NCBI RefSeq assembly: GCF_963422355.1 | Contig: NC_085098.1 | Coordinates: 4,399,316-4,463,315 of the forward strand | Origin: Corticium candelabrum | Lineage: Eukaryota > Porifera > Homoscleromorpha > Homosclerophorida > Plakinidae | Reading direction: 5' to 3' | Length of the DNA: 64,000 nt | In this document: one piece after another, positions 54,092-64,000 of the stretch | Layout: the number at the start of each line of letters is the position of its first letter | How positions within the stretch are numbered: position 1 is the stretch's first letter | Made by a program: the position numbers and the translations under genes | The notes under the pieces: model-generated | The model's input: the letters and a program-made list of their open reading frames with translations, nothing else | Database searches by the model: none | What the model was told of the DNA's origin: nothing

Positions 54092-54750
54092 ACGTAATAA
54101 CATCCAGGCAATGAGTGCGTCATGCTATGACGTTGAGACTAAGCAAACTGGCAAAACTTGAGTTTATCATCCCTGTTACTAATGAGTAGAGTAAGTAACT
54201 ATTCGTTTGTCAATTCTGAGATGACTATGAGATTTGAACGAATGTTTGTGATAATAAAGATAGACAGATTGACACGACTAGTCGGTGCAATGCTTGACTC
54301 CACTCTAGTGAAGAAGCATATCGTTGAATCTATACTAGAGTTATCCAATGCAAATGTTGGTTTACTTTGTTTGATCTCTAGTGGGTTGAAATCATAAGAT
54401 TACTGCTTTCTGTAGTAAGTTATTGTATAGTATAGGCAGACAGACAGACAGACCAACAGACCAACAGTTTGCTATTAGCTATTTTGTTTAGCCCGTAATA
54501 GCAATCGTGTTTGAAAGATACGACCAACAGACACAGGCTGACAGACACACAGGCAGACAACACAAACAGACAGACAGACACACAAACAAATGCACTGGTA
54601 CATGGACAGATTGTTACACACTTGTACATCGACTATACCATGCAACAACCACACACTTACAAAAAGTCGTGTTAGTGAAACAGACAGACAGACAGACAAA
54701 GTTAGTGATGTTGCACTTTTAGGTTTGATGATGTATTCAATAGAGAACTA

Positions 54751-54785
<35 letters not shown>

Positions 54786-55277
54786 AAAGACAGACAAACA
54801 ATCACGTGCATCTTCATGTCCACACAATTCCATAATACCTGACTTCTTGTGTATGTGTCATCCGTGATATAAACAAATTCATCCACTTCTGGTGGGTGAA
54901 TCTCCTCAAACTTTGCAGCTACAAACATGCTGGCTGCTCCAACGAGCTGCAGTTTACCTCTCATGACGGACATTTTTGAGAGAAAGCGATCAATGTATGA
55001 GATGGCGAGGTACAGAGTCTGAGCCTGCAGCTTGTACTCATCCGCAACCTCTACCAACCAATCTACTAGTATAGAACGCATAGCGTTAGTGATGTCAGGC
55101 TGCTTCTTCATATACGATGGATTGCTCATAAACTTTGGCTAGAAAGAATGACAAACACACTATTAGAGTCTGAGTATGTATTGCAGTAAAAATGACAAAA
55201 ATGTCTAGAAATTGGTTTTATGGTAAAACTGTAGTCTATTGACCTATAGATATATCAATATCTAATGTAATTTGTGA

Positions 55278-55349
<72 letters not shown>

Positions 55350-55713
55350 ACCCTTCACCGTTGACAACAGCCCTTTAGAATGTCACAATAACAATGCAAT
55401 GACTGCCAATACATTCGTTATTGCAACACAAGACACTTTCACGTAACACTGTCTCAATGGTTGTTTAATACAATTGAGGTGTAGTTTGTCTTTCTAAATG
55501 CACTTTGAGATATCAATCGAGGTTTCTACAAAGCGTACGCTTTGCTCAGATATCCCTGCTTTATAACAGAATGCAAACGTCACATCACTCTCTCATTAGA
55601 GTATCAGACGCTTGACATTTAGTTGTACATGTTATCAATGCTTGCATCTCAGTTCCATATCCTTTTGTTGTACTAAAGCGTACTGTAGTCAATGAGGTTC
55701 AGTAAAATTTATG

Positions 55714-55762
<49 letters not shown>

Positions 55763-56542
55763 TGTCTGTGTGTGTCTTATGTTAAGAAGTTGCCACCGAC
55801 AACAACCTTCAACAGACTCTGCTGCAAGGTTGTGATTCAAATCTAAAGATCAATGATTACAAGTCATCGCAAGCATAACTATACGAACGACTCCTTCATA
55901 CTAAAGCCAAACATGAAGCTTTAAAGTGCATACAAGTGCTCTCTCTAACTGTCTCGTCTTATAGGAGGCTTCATCAAGTCAAGTACAGAATGAGAAGGTT
56001 TTAGGGTTACAACTTGGCATCGTTCACATGTACAAATTAAGAAGAAAGCTGTAAACATATACCATCCAAAATAAAAAATCGTCCATAAATGCTCAAACTC
56101 TTACAAACTGGATTGCCCAAAGTCTAGCGGCAAGACTCTGTAGTTGTTGATTGTGTTCAGTTAACTTAAGCATATTAGACTGCATTAACAACTACAGAGG
56201 AGACGTCAAACCCACAAAGGGATGCCATACCACTCAAGCACTTGAGTCTACTTGGCGTGACTAAAAAAGCAAACATAATAAAAGAAAAGCCATAAAAGGC
56301 ACAGTTTCATGGCTGCAAGCGCTTATAGTATAGCCTATAATGCCGCATTGAGAATCTCTTCAAGCAGTGTTTCCGCTGGACGATCACCAAATAGCCAAAT
56401 GCTACAAATAAATGTCGCTGGCGAAAAAATAGTAATGCCTCCTCGCCAACTTGGCTAGCTGCTACAGTGTACTGCGTACGCCTTCCTCTGGATCAGATCT
56501 TGCAAGCACAGGCACTAGAATGCGCTAACAATGGCAATTACA

Positions 56543-56580
<38 letters not shown>

Positions 56581-59500
56581 TATATTTATAGTGCAACGCA
56601 ATGGAGGGACTAAAACGCTGATCTTTCGCACTTGCTCTGGTTTCGCACTAGCTCTGTTTATGTTTTGCACATGCTCTTTGTGTACGGCTTCTGTAAGTGT
56701 CAAACTAGGGACGCATTCGATTGGGCTCTTCCAGCCTCTTCCAGAAGAGTCTGGAAGTTCACGCCCCTCTTCCAACCTCTCCAGCACAGGCTCTTCCAAT
56801 GAGCACCAAAGTCGGTAGAGTTGGCTCTTTCGACAATAGCAGCAGAACTGTAGAAGTTAGAAGAGGGGTGTGCACACGGAGCCTCTTCTGGAAGAGCCCA
56901 ATCGAATGCACCCTAGAAATAAGCATAAGTGAAGATGACAGTCATGGTTCTGAAGATGACCGTTGTAGTAAATCGGAAGCAGATTGATGATATAGAGACC
57001 ATGAGGAAGATGATGATGATGATGACTTTATCATTGAATCAATTATGCTGAACTTTGATGATGCTGAATATAGAATGGCCAAAACTTCAAGACTTTGATT
57101 TTGACAGAGCTTTTAAACTTTGGTATAAAAACCAGGAAGGATGGCACTGAACACTTGAAGTCTGGTTTGTAGACTTTGTCTTTCTAAAGTCACATTCCAT
57201 TGAGTATGACATGTGACAGATTAGTACTGCATTTGTTGTGATCGACCATTAGTAAATGTTACCCTACCAGATTAAAGGAACACTCCGGAGAACTACGCAA
57301 CTTTAGTGTGCAGCCAAAATAGCAAGGTCCGGTGATCGAGAAAGTTTGCAGAAAGTGTTCCTCCGTGCTGATGAGTGCTTCGTAAACTGTTAGAACACAA
57401 TCGACGACAGTGTCCATTGCCTTTACTCCCAAAGAATCTCACAAAACGCCCATTCTCTCGAATGTTGCCTGACGGAATTACATTGCACAAAAATAAGGCC
57501 AGTCTGTACACAGTCTGAAAGTAGCACGACAGTTTCCACCATTCTTGGAGTGACGGAAACAACATAGAGACCATTTCCGGGAATGTGATTACGTCAGTAA
57601 GGCTCAAGTGATCTGATGGCAAGCAAAAACGCTTCATTTAGAAGACGAAATTCTTGAAACGACCCCATCAGTTTTATGATTTTAAACGTTCTTTATGTAC
57701 ATCTGTTGGGTTTGCTTTGAGATAGCACCCAGATACCCAACTTGGTTAGTATAGATTTCCCATTAGCGAGCAAAGGCGGAGCCAGCAGCTAGCGCGTATC
57801 TCCGGAATGTTCCTTTACACTTGAATCAATAGTTATTGTCATTGAGATTGTTATCTGTTTGATGTTTGGGCAATTTTTTCTTAGCTCTGAAATAAAGCGC
57901 TTGGCTACAATCGAACCAACACCTTTAGCCAAGTGGCTAATGATCGAAATTTCCAGTGGAAACACTGTTTCAAGGACCTAATTGGTCAGAATCGGCAGAA
58001 TAATAACTGCCGCTTTCATTGAAAGTCTTCGCAGACATATGGCAAGCAATCTAATACTTAGCTTACAGAATGATAATATGTATCACACTTCAAAGATATA
58101 CGGTATTTGCCCATAATATCTTCTATACCGAAATAACACCCGTGCCCGTGTATACACCCATGTGCAGCAGGTCATAACTTTATGCCATAGAAAAAAACTG
58201 CCCATGCCCATGTGTCCTGTACACCCAGGATATGCATGCGCAAAACACAAAATGGTGTCCACAGAACATCCGTCTTTGTCAGGTCTGTGTGCGTTTGATG
58301 AGCTGGCACCAATGTTGAGTGAAAATGCTTACCGCTAAACTCATGTCTTCGTTGCAATTACTGATACTAATGCTGTTGACGAGCTTCAGCTCAACGACTC
58401 AGGTTTACGTGTGCCGTGTTTAGTTTCTGCATGTACACTGATGCTGTACGGATGCCAGTACCTTTGATCTTGTAAATGGATAATTGCAGACATTTGTGGT
58501 ATTTCTGTCTTCGACTGTTTAGATGGATGACTGACCAAACAACAGAGTTTTGAGACCATGTGGTATATACGTCTGGGACTAAAATAATGCCCAGGCCCTA
58601 GTATAAACCCCCAAAAATGAAATTATTTTATACACCAAGGCTCTATTACGTGCAAATACGGTAGTTAACTCAAAATAGTACATTGTAGTCCCGAGTTGCC
58701 AAGGTGTGTGGCTACTACTGTAGTATGCCTGAGTAGTCAGTCAAGCCACCATTAATGACTACACTTCTTCAGGCAAGCTTTACCCTCCTGGCCGCATTGA
58801 TTCCATCAGCTATGTGGGGTACAGTTCTATACAACAGACAAAGTTCCTTGTTCCTCAATGAGGAAAATTATCACCCAACCGTCATTTGTGAAAACCCTAA
58901 TTTACAATAGTCACCTTGTAGCATGCTGGCGGTAAATGAAAATATAATTTTCACAAACCTAGGCGTGTAGTGCTGACAATAAAGCAGCAAGTAAACATTC
59001 TTCAACGGTGAAGACATCGTCTTGTGTCAACATCTCACAAAAATATGGGGTTGAGATGTTTCACATATCTGTTTGTTTCATGTATCCAACTCTCTTTCAA
59101 TATCTGCTACCCACAGAGAGTCGGATAAGCAAGGATACACTATACTAGATATTAACCTCCATATGACCACCATTCATTATATGTTAGTTTCTCATTCCCA
59201 CCATATGGAAAATAATTCCCAAATCCAACTTGCTGTTACGCCGTTATCCAGCTGAGCAGTACTCCACTGATCTCAGGGTTCAAAACAACGACTGGATTAG
59301 TACCTGTGACAACTTACACGACGACAACTAGAATTGGAAGTGCATGCAGGGTACTATGCTCTAAGCTAAGAGCCAAATCTTCAGTGCTCAAAAACGGGCA
59401 AACCGATGGAGTTCAGTTAGCTAAGACATTGCTGTATCAAACCCTAGACGATTTACCCAGTCAAATATTCTTGTCAGAAATTGATCGCAAAAACAGCAAT

Positions 59501-62500
59501 ATGTGAGATACGTATATTGCAGCAATAAGAATCAAGCTATCCTAGGCAGAAAACACAATGTCTGGAGTACTTGTTAGAGTTTCCTGTGCTAGCATCTGTA
59601 CCAGGACGTCCTGTTTGGTCGGTACATCCAACCAAATCTTGTGTGGCTAATCAAAACTTTATAAACACCGGTCTACTGTACCAACCTCAGAATAGGTTTT
59701 TAATTTTATTAACAGTTACACAATATATATTAATTAAATAACCAAGTTACAGAGTAGATGCACAGATAACAAGATGGTACTTTTTGCACCAACTCTCTTC
59801 AGAGCGAAGTTGTGCCTGTACACCACAAAATTGCAAGTTACAGGCACAAGCACTTGCGCCCATGAAAATTCTTAAAGGGTAACTGACATAAAAAAATCAA
59901 AAATTATTATATTGCATTTTTCGTTAGTTCTTAATGTTCGTATGCCCAAAAAATTAAAGTTTAATTTTTGAAGCTATATTCGTGAAGATATTGAGGCGCA
60001 AAGTTGCTTCCGGATGTTTAGTAGGCGTACACCCGCCGTGACATCACAAGAGAAACGAAAGTGGCTAGAGCGCATGCTGGCAATAGTAAAGTCCTACGAG
60101 AAAGTAAACGTCTGGTTGTCTGCTGGCTGCAGCAATGCGCTCAGAAAGGAAGTGTGGCTTTGATTCACTTCTCCAACAATGCCAAAATGTGAAAGTAATG
60201 GGCAACACGAGTGAAACAAACGAGAAATCGGTGGGATGGGCCAACCACACGTTCAGACCCGTCTAGCATGTATTCTCAGCCGGAATGTTTCGAAACGGAG
60301 GATTACATTAGTAGGAGGCTTTGGGCTTTACCCCAAGGTAAAAGAAGAATGAAGCCTGAAGCAGCAAGCTGCGCTGGCGATTCATACTAGACAAAGTCAA
60401 TGCAACGTGACAATGTGAGAAAGTCAACAAATATAGAAGAGGAGAAAAGGCTGAAAGAAAGAATAAGAAATGAAGGGTAAGTCCTGTAAAATTCTACAAT
60501 CGATAGAGTTGCTTGTGACTATTTTCTACCTACTGCTAGAGCGTGAAAGTAAGTTTGAACCGAAGAGATGAGCTTCTCTTGATGTTGATGTGGATTACGT
60601 CAACAATGCTGAAGAATCTGATCAGTGTCCTGGTGTTAGTCCTGGACTCCAGTACGTAGCATTCGCAGGTATATGAGTGCACAGCTTTTTTCATTCCTTA
60701 CTGTTGGTTGCAATGCCAATTATTGTTGTTGTTATTGTTGTTGGTAGTGGTGCTGTGTTTCTGGTTGTTTAGAATTACTGTCTATGTACTTACAATGTCT
60801 TGGCAAAATGGCTCTTTTATTTTCCGTTGTACTTCACACAGTAGCTTTGTTATTTAAAAATGCTAGCACACATGCAATACGATATCAAGTTATTTATAAA
60901 AGTAATGTTGCTTTTACAGATTGTTGTTGGCTGCTCTGTATAAATGGAAATTCCATGAGGTCACAATTTAAACGTCAGCAGGCACTATACAGTATCTCAA
61001 GTAAAAGAAAGCCATCAATAATTATATGTTGGGTTTTTCATGTAAAACTTAACTGTCACTGGAACTACCAGTGAATGGTGTTATTTTTGTTTGTAGGTTG
61101 TGAGAGTTGATTGAAACTTCTGAAGATTGTAATCAATTATCAACAATCCTCCCACCCATCCTTTTACAGCAGTTTCCAACATCCTCATAAATTAGAGTCG
61201 GTTTAATTAATTAAGAGATTTCATAATCTTGTTTGCTCTGACCATGGGTAATTGACTAATTCTCAAATATTCGTTTGTTTAAAATGAAAAAGGTGAGAAG
61301 AAGCCAGTTAGATCTGGATTTCTGATATCAATTCATGATTCAATTAATTAGTGAGTATGGATGACAGTACAACTCATGTTCTCTCCAACCCACTTCCAGC
61401 ACACGAAGTCTTGTGAGTTGATGATTTCTACATGACTTACCCTTCATTTCTCACGCTTTCTTTCAGCCTTTTCTCCCCTTCTGTATTTGTTGACTTTCTC
61501 ACATTGTCATGTTGCAATCCTCTCATTATGGCTCCCTAGTACACAAATCACCAGCGCAGCTTGATGCTTCAGGCTTCAGTCTCCTTTTACCTTGGGTAAT
61601 AGCCCAAAGCCTCACAGTAAGTGACTCACTAACATTATCCTCCGTTTCGAAACATTCCGGTTGAGAATATGCACTAGACGAGTCTGAACGTGCAGTTGGC
61701 CCATCCCACCGATTTCTCGCCTGTTTCCTCACGCTGCTCATTTCTTTGACATCTTGGTATTACTGGAGAAGCGAATCAAAGCCATGCTTTCTTTCTGAGC
61801 ACATTACTGCAGCCAGCAGCAACCAGAGGTGTACTATCTCGTCAGACATTTTCTATTGCCAGCATGCGCTCTAGCCACTTCCATTCCTCTTGTGTGACGT
61901 CACGGCGGGTACGCTTACGCCTTGATATCTTCACGAATGTAGCTTCAAAAATTAAACTTTTAATTTTGGGGGCATAAGAACATTAAGAACAAACAAAAAA
62001 TGCAATAAAATAATTTTTTGATTTTTTCATGTCAGTTACCCTTTAATAGCTTTAATAATGTCTGTATTTGACTGCATACCGTTTGGAATGTACACTGTGA
62101 AGTGACTGTATGTATTAGCATCTCACAACGATCGACTCACATATCATTTACTTCACAGTTCACTTACTTCTTGTAGTATCATGTAATCATAGATTTCTTT
62201 TGCATACTCCGAGCACATCGTGACGTCGTGTATACGTTCCCTGTCGACGTCTGGAATGGTCAGTGGAACAAGACACGGCGACTCTGTTGTGACAAATTCA
62301 GTAGGAGTGTTGCATACGACCATTGGAGATGCTGTTGAAACACACATGCACGTGTATATAAACCACAAGAAATAAACAAAAATGCCAATGACAAACAAGA
62401 AAGCAGCAGACTGACAAACACAACAGAACGTAACTCCTCAGTAATTCAATAGTAAAAGTCATAGTGACAACGGTTGAACCACATTATTACAACTCTACTT

Positions 62501-63489
62501 ACAGCCAAGAATCAAAGATGTGTTTACACTTGCTTCCACCACTATGAGCCTTCTGATCAAGGCTGTCGAAGTAGTAGCAAGAGTCTCCATAAATACCAAA
62601 GGTTAGGGTGCATTACCTATCGACACCCATCAGTGCATGCTACAGCATTCAAAAAAGTGGTAATCAAGTTGTCATTTTACAACTAACTGAGTTCATGTGA
62701 CGACCCATTATACATGTACCAGCAAGGTTGCCATCCTGACAACTAAAGTCACTCCAGTTATGGTGGACCCAATAAATTTTTGTTTTTATCCTGTAGAGTA
62801 GAATAGGAAATTATTCAGGTCAGACCGAGTGACATCTCTGAAGTCCTTGTATTTTGTTTATTTGCCAGAACAATCAGTATCATTATTTGATATCTATAAA
62901 ATATATGTAAGTCTTAAACTTCCTGACAACTAAAAATTTGTGAGGTTGCCAAGATGACGACTACGTCTGCCATAAAACTTCAAATAATGTAGGAGCCTTT
63001 AAAAGCTTTGATCATGGCCATTGAAGAAGGCAAGAGTCTCCAAATATACCAAAGGTTATGGTGCATTGCCTATTGACACCCTTTAGTGCATGCTAAGACC
63101 TCCATTTCCATCACCTTCCGACATGACTATAGAATCGTTGCAAACTATTACAAATTTTCAAACATAAACAGTAGCCTGTCTTGGTAAAAACTCCTTCACA
63201 ACGTTTGATGGCTGTGATTGGTAGTTCATCCACTGTCTCTGTGGTGGCCACGTATGACCAAATGCAAATACTGCTTTGTGTCACAGTCCTGCGTGTGACA
63301 GAGTCAGCCACACACCATGCATCCATACACAATGGTCACAGACCAGAAGTCATTCAAGCATTACACTTTGAATACGCTACTCGATAAGTCACCCACTAAG
63401 CTATGCACTCAGCCTACCACTTCGGCACCTGGAAACTCATTTAATAAAGATCCAACATCATTTAGAATGCACATCTCCGACTCGACATC
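52955..63489 (-). CDS. CCNA: Cyclin A (5' end not found)
   Basis: Exons, 5' to 3': 63429-63489, 62168-62331, 54839-55138, 53779-53907, 53385-53498, 53082-53215, 52955-53003. Phases agree and total 951 nt, 316 residues plus stop. The 300-bp exon holds the first cyclin box with [28 protein letters not shown] (the MRAIL Cdk/substrate patch, Ala to Ser), [11 protein letters not shown] and [20 protein letters not shown]. The second box continues with [11 protein letters not shown] and [20 protein letters not shown]. The C-terminus ([16 protein letters not shown]) has the length of human CCNA2. Cyclin A activates CDK2/CDK1 in S phase and G2. The N-terminal destruction box is not seen; upstream exons are unrecognised or right of the window. 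One intron is 7 kb and full of repeats. Confidence 0.93.
53550..53749. other. Assembly gap of 200 N
   Basis: A run of exactly 200 N, a typical placeholder of unknown true size. It lies between cyclin A exons 53779-53907 and 53385-53498, whose encoded residues ([12 protein letters not shown]) are contiguous in the family, so no coding sequence is missing. Confidence 0.97.
54026..54088. repeat. (TG)n microsatellite
   Basis: Pure TG in a cyclin A intron. Confidence 0.97.
54430..54800. repeat. Dispersed (GACA)n arrays
   Basis: GACA blocks at about 54438-54470, 54525-54590, 54680-54700 and 54752-54800, in the intron just downstream of the main cyclin-box exon. Confidence 0.85.
55280..55348. repeat. 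(TG)n microsatellite
   Basis: Pure TG of about 69 bp in the 7-kb cyclin A intron. Confidence 0.97.
55717..55776. repeat. (TG)n microsatellite
   Basis: TG with TCTGTCTG near its end, in the same intron. Confidence 0.96.
56541..56590. repeat. (TA)n tract
   Basis: About 50 bp of TA, slightly interrupted at the right end. Confidence 0.95.
56706..56915. mobile_element. MITE (about 210 bp)
   Basis: CGCATTCGATTGGGCTCTTC at the left pairs with GAAGAGCCCAATCGAATGCA at the right, within CTAGGG ... CCCTAG-type borders. CTCTTCCA units repeat inside. GGGTGCATTCGATTGG termini are frequent in animal hAT-like MITEs. Confidence 0.8.
57273..57817. mobile_element. MITE with TAAAGGAACACTCCGGAG ends
   Basis: TAAAGGAACACTCCGGAG at the left pairs with CTCCGGAATGTTCCTTTA at the right (one mismatch), each outermost TA being a possible target duplication. 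About 545 bp. A related segment lies at 40752-41070 in the other orientation. Confidence 0.8.
58099..58673. mobile_element. MITE-like element (GTATTTGC ends)
   Basis: The left ACGGTATTTGCCCATAATAT is imperfectly mirrored at the right by TATTACGTGCAAATACGGTA. About 575 bp, non-coding. Confidence 0.5.
59872..62046. mobile_element. Large element with roughly 615-bp terminal inverted repeats and TTAA borders
   Basis: The left arm (59872-60488) and right arm (61432-62046) are reverse complements at roughly 85%, starting TTAAAGGGTAACTGACAT and ending ATGTCAGTTACCCTTTAA. Shared interior words include GTGGCTAGAGCGCATGCTGG and GGAATGTTTCGAAACGGAGG. A TTAA at each border is the target used by piggyBac-type elements, but TIRs this long are unusual for them. 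The 940-bp middle has no recognised transposase; frames in the arms (for example 61526-61741, minus) are not recognised. It lies in the 7-kb cyclin A intron. Confidence 0.85.
62548..63094. repeat. Pair of roughly 100-bp direct repeats
   Basis: Segments 62548-62645 and 62993-63094 share CAAGAGTCTCCA, ATACCAAAGGTTA, GGTGCATT-CCTAT and AGTGCATGCT in order. They are 445 bp apart in the cyclin A intron upstream of exon 62168-62331. Confidence 0.75.
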
Positions 63490-63883
63490 CTGAAAGCAGT
63501 AATAACACTACCAAACTACACAATCATCAATTTGTTTTATTCCTATCAGTATGAACAAGAAATCAAAAATAAAGTGGTCACATTGTCCAACTCTGAAATT
63601 ATCCTACATAAGTATCATCTGACTCACTCACGCAGGTACCTGTCACTAAATACACAACGAATCTGCTGCTGTAATAGTATCTCTCATCGTATATTGTTCG
63701 TGTCCAATAACTTACTACAAATAAATGTTTTCAACAAATCTTGTACACCCTTGATGTTTTGCTATGAGATCATCTAGTAGAGTTGATAAAAAAGCAAAGA
63801 ATTGGAAACGTTTGGCCATACCATATAATAATATCAGGGTTCAAGCCAGGCATGCTAAGGTGTAACTCTGCTGTGTTTCTTTT

Positions 63884-64000
63884 TCATTGTCGTTTAGTTA
63901 GCAAATGCGTAACAACTTGTTCAAGCTCTCCAGATGACATAAATTTCATTTTGTCATCAGAAAGAAGCAGCAACATCACCTTTGCTACCACTCCTGCTAG
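63884..64000 (-). CDS. Possible terminal exon of an unknown gene, running off the window edge
   Basis: The minus strand is open from the window edge to TGA at 63884-63886, encoding about 38 residues that include LLLLSDDKMKFMSSGELEQV and VTHLLTKRQ. The composition looks like real helical protein, but no family was recognised. If real, another minus-strand gene ends here and the cyclin A start must lie between 63490 and 63883. It could equally be chance. Confidence 0.3.
   Translation of the reverse strand, partial: LAGVVAKVMLLLLSDDKMKFMSSGELEQVVTHLLTKRQ

Noticed and set aside
54158..54397. 79-codon plus-strand frame in a cyclin A intron
   Set aside because: No domain, splice context or repeat support; likely chance in AT-rich intron.
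56721..56987. Frame of 88 codons with an acidic end ([19 protein letters not shown])
   Set aside because: The first half is the interior of a MITE. The acidic part is short, followed by stops, and matches no family I recognise.
59306..59506. 66-codon frame ending [19 protein letters not shown]
   Set aside because: Isolated in a large repeat-rich intron, opposite to the host gene, without splice or homology support.

Overview
This is animal nuclear DNA. Genes are intron-rich with GT-AG (and two GC-AG) introns, many of only about 60-70 bp. They encode metazoan families: a cyclic-nucleotide phosphodiesterase with GAF domains, a Krüppel-like factor, a cyclin A and a probable Mastermind. Short introns, very abundant (TG)n and (GACA)n arrays, and dense MITE-like elements suggest a marine invertebrate, perhaps a sponge or another early-branching animal. 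That placement is inference; no species was identified.

Layout, left to right. The 3' end of a mitochondrial ornithine-carrier gene (SLC25A15-like, + strand) ends at 1110. Two tandem copies of a METTL7/TMT1-type thiol methyltransferase gene follow on the minus strand (3157-7507 and 8801-15238). Each has three exons of 459, 34 and 203 bp. Their introns have collected a Tigger remnant, non-LTR retrotransposon pieces, three adjacent MITEs and long TG tracts. A 2-kb spacer separates copy B from the divergently transcribed COQ2 gene (17274-23067, six exons, ubiquinone synthesis). A two-exon Gln-rich gene follows (23384-25455), whose basic N-terminus resembles Mastermind. Then comes a two-exon Krüppel-like factor (27371-28571). 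A 32-exon PDE2A-like gene faces it on the minus strand (29233-52179; every junction was phased by hand, and the total is 3018 nt = 1005 codons + stop). Upstream of PDE2A and on the same strand is cyclin A (52955-63489, 5' end not found). A 200-N assembly gap at 53550-53749 falls entirely in a cyclin A intron.

The genes do not form a pathway; this is an ordinary eukaryotic neighbourhood. The unusual material is in the non-coding part: MITE families with repeated members, two long-inverted-repeat elements (43206-44283 and 59872-62046), a tRNA-derived SINE-like family ending in (TG)n (two copies), a roughly 600-bp tandem array inside PDE2A, and a perfect 16-bp palindrome kept just upstream of both METTL7 start codons. 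No CRISPR array, operon, rRNA, convincing tRNA gene or virus was seen.
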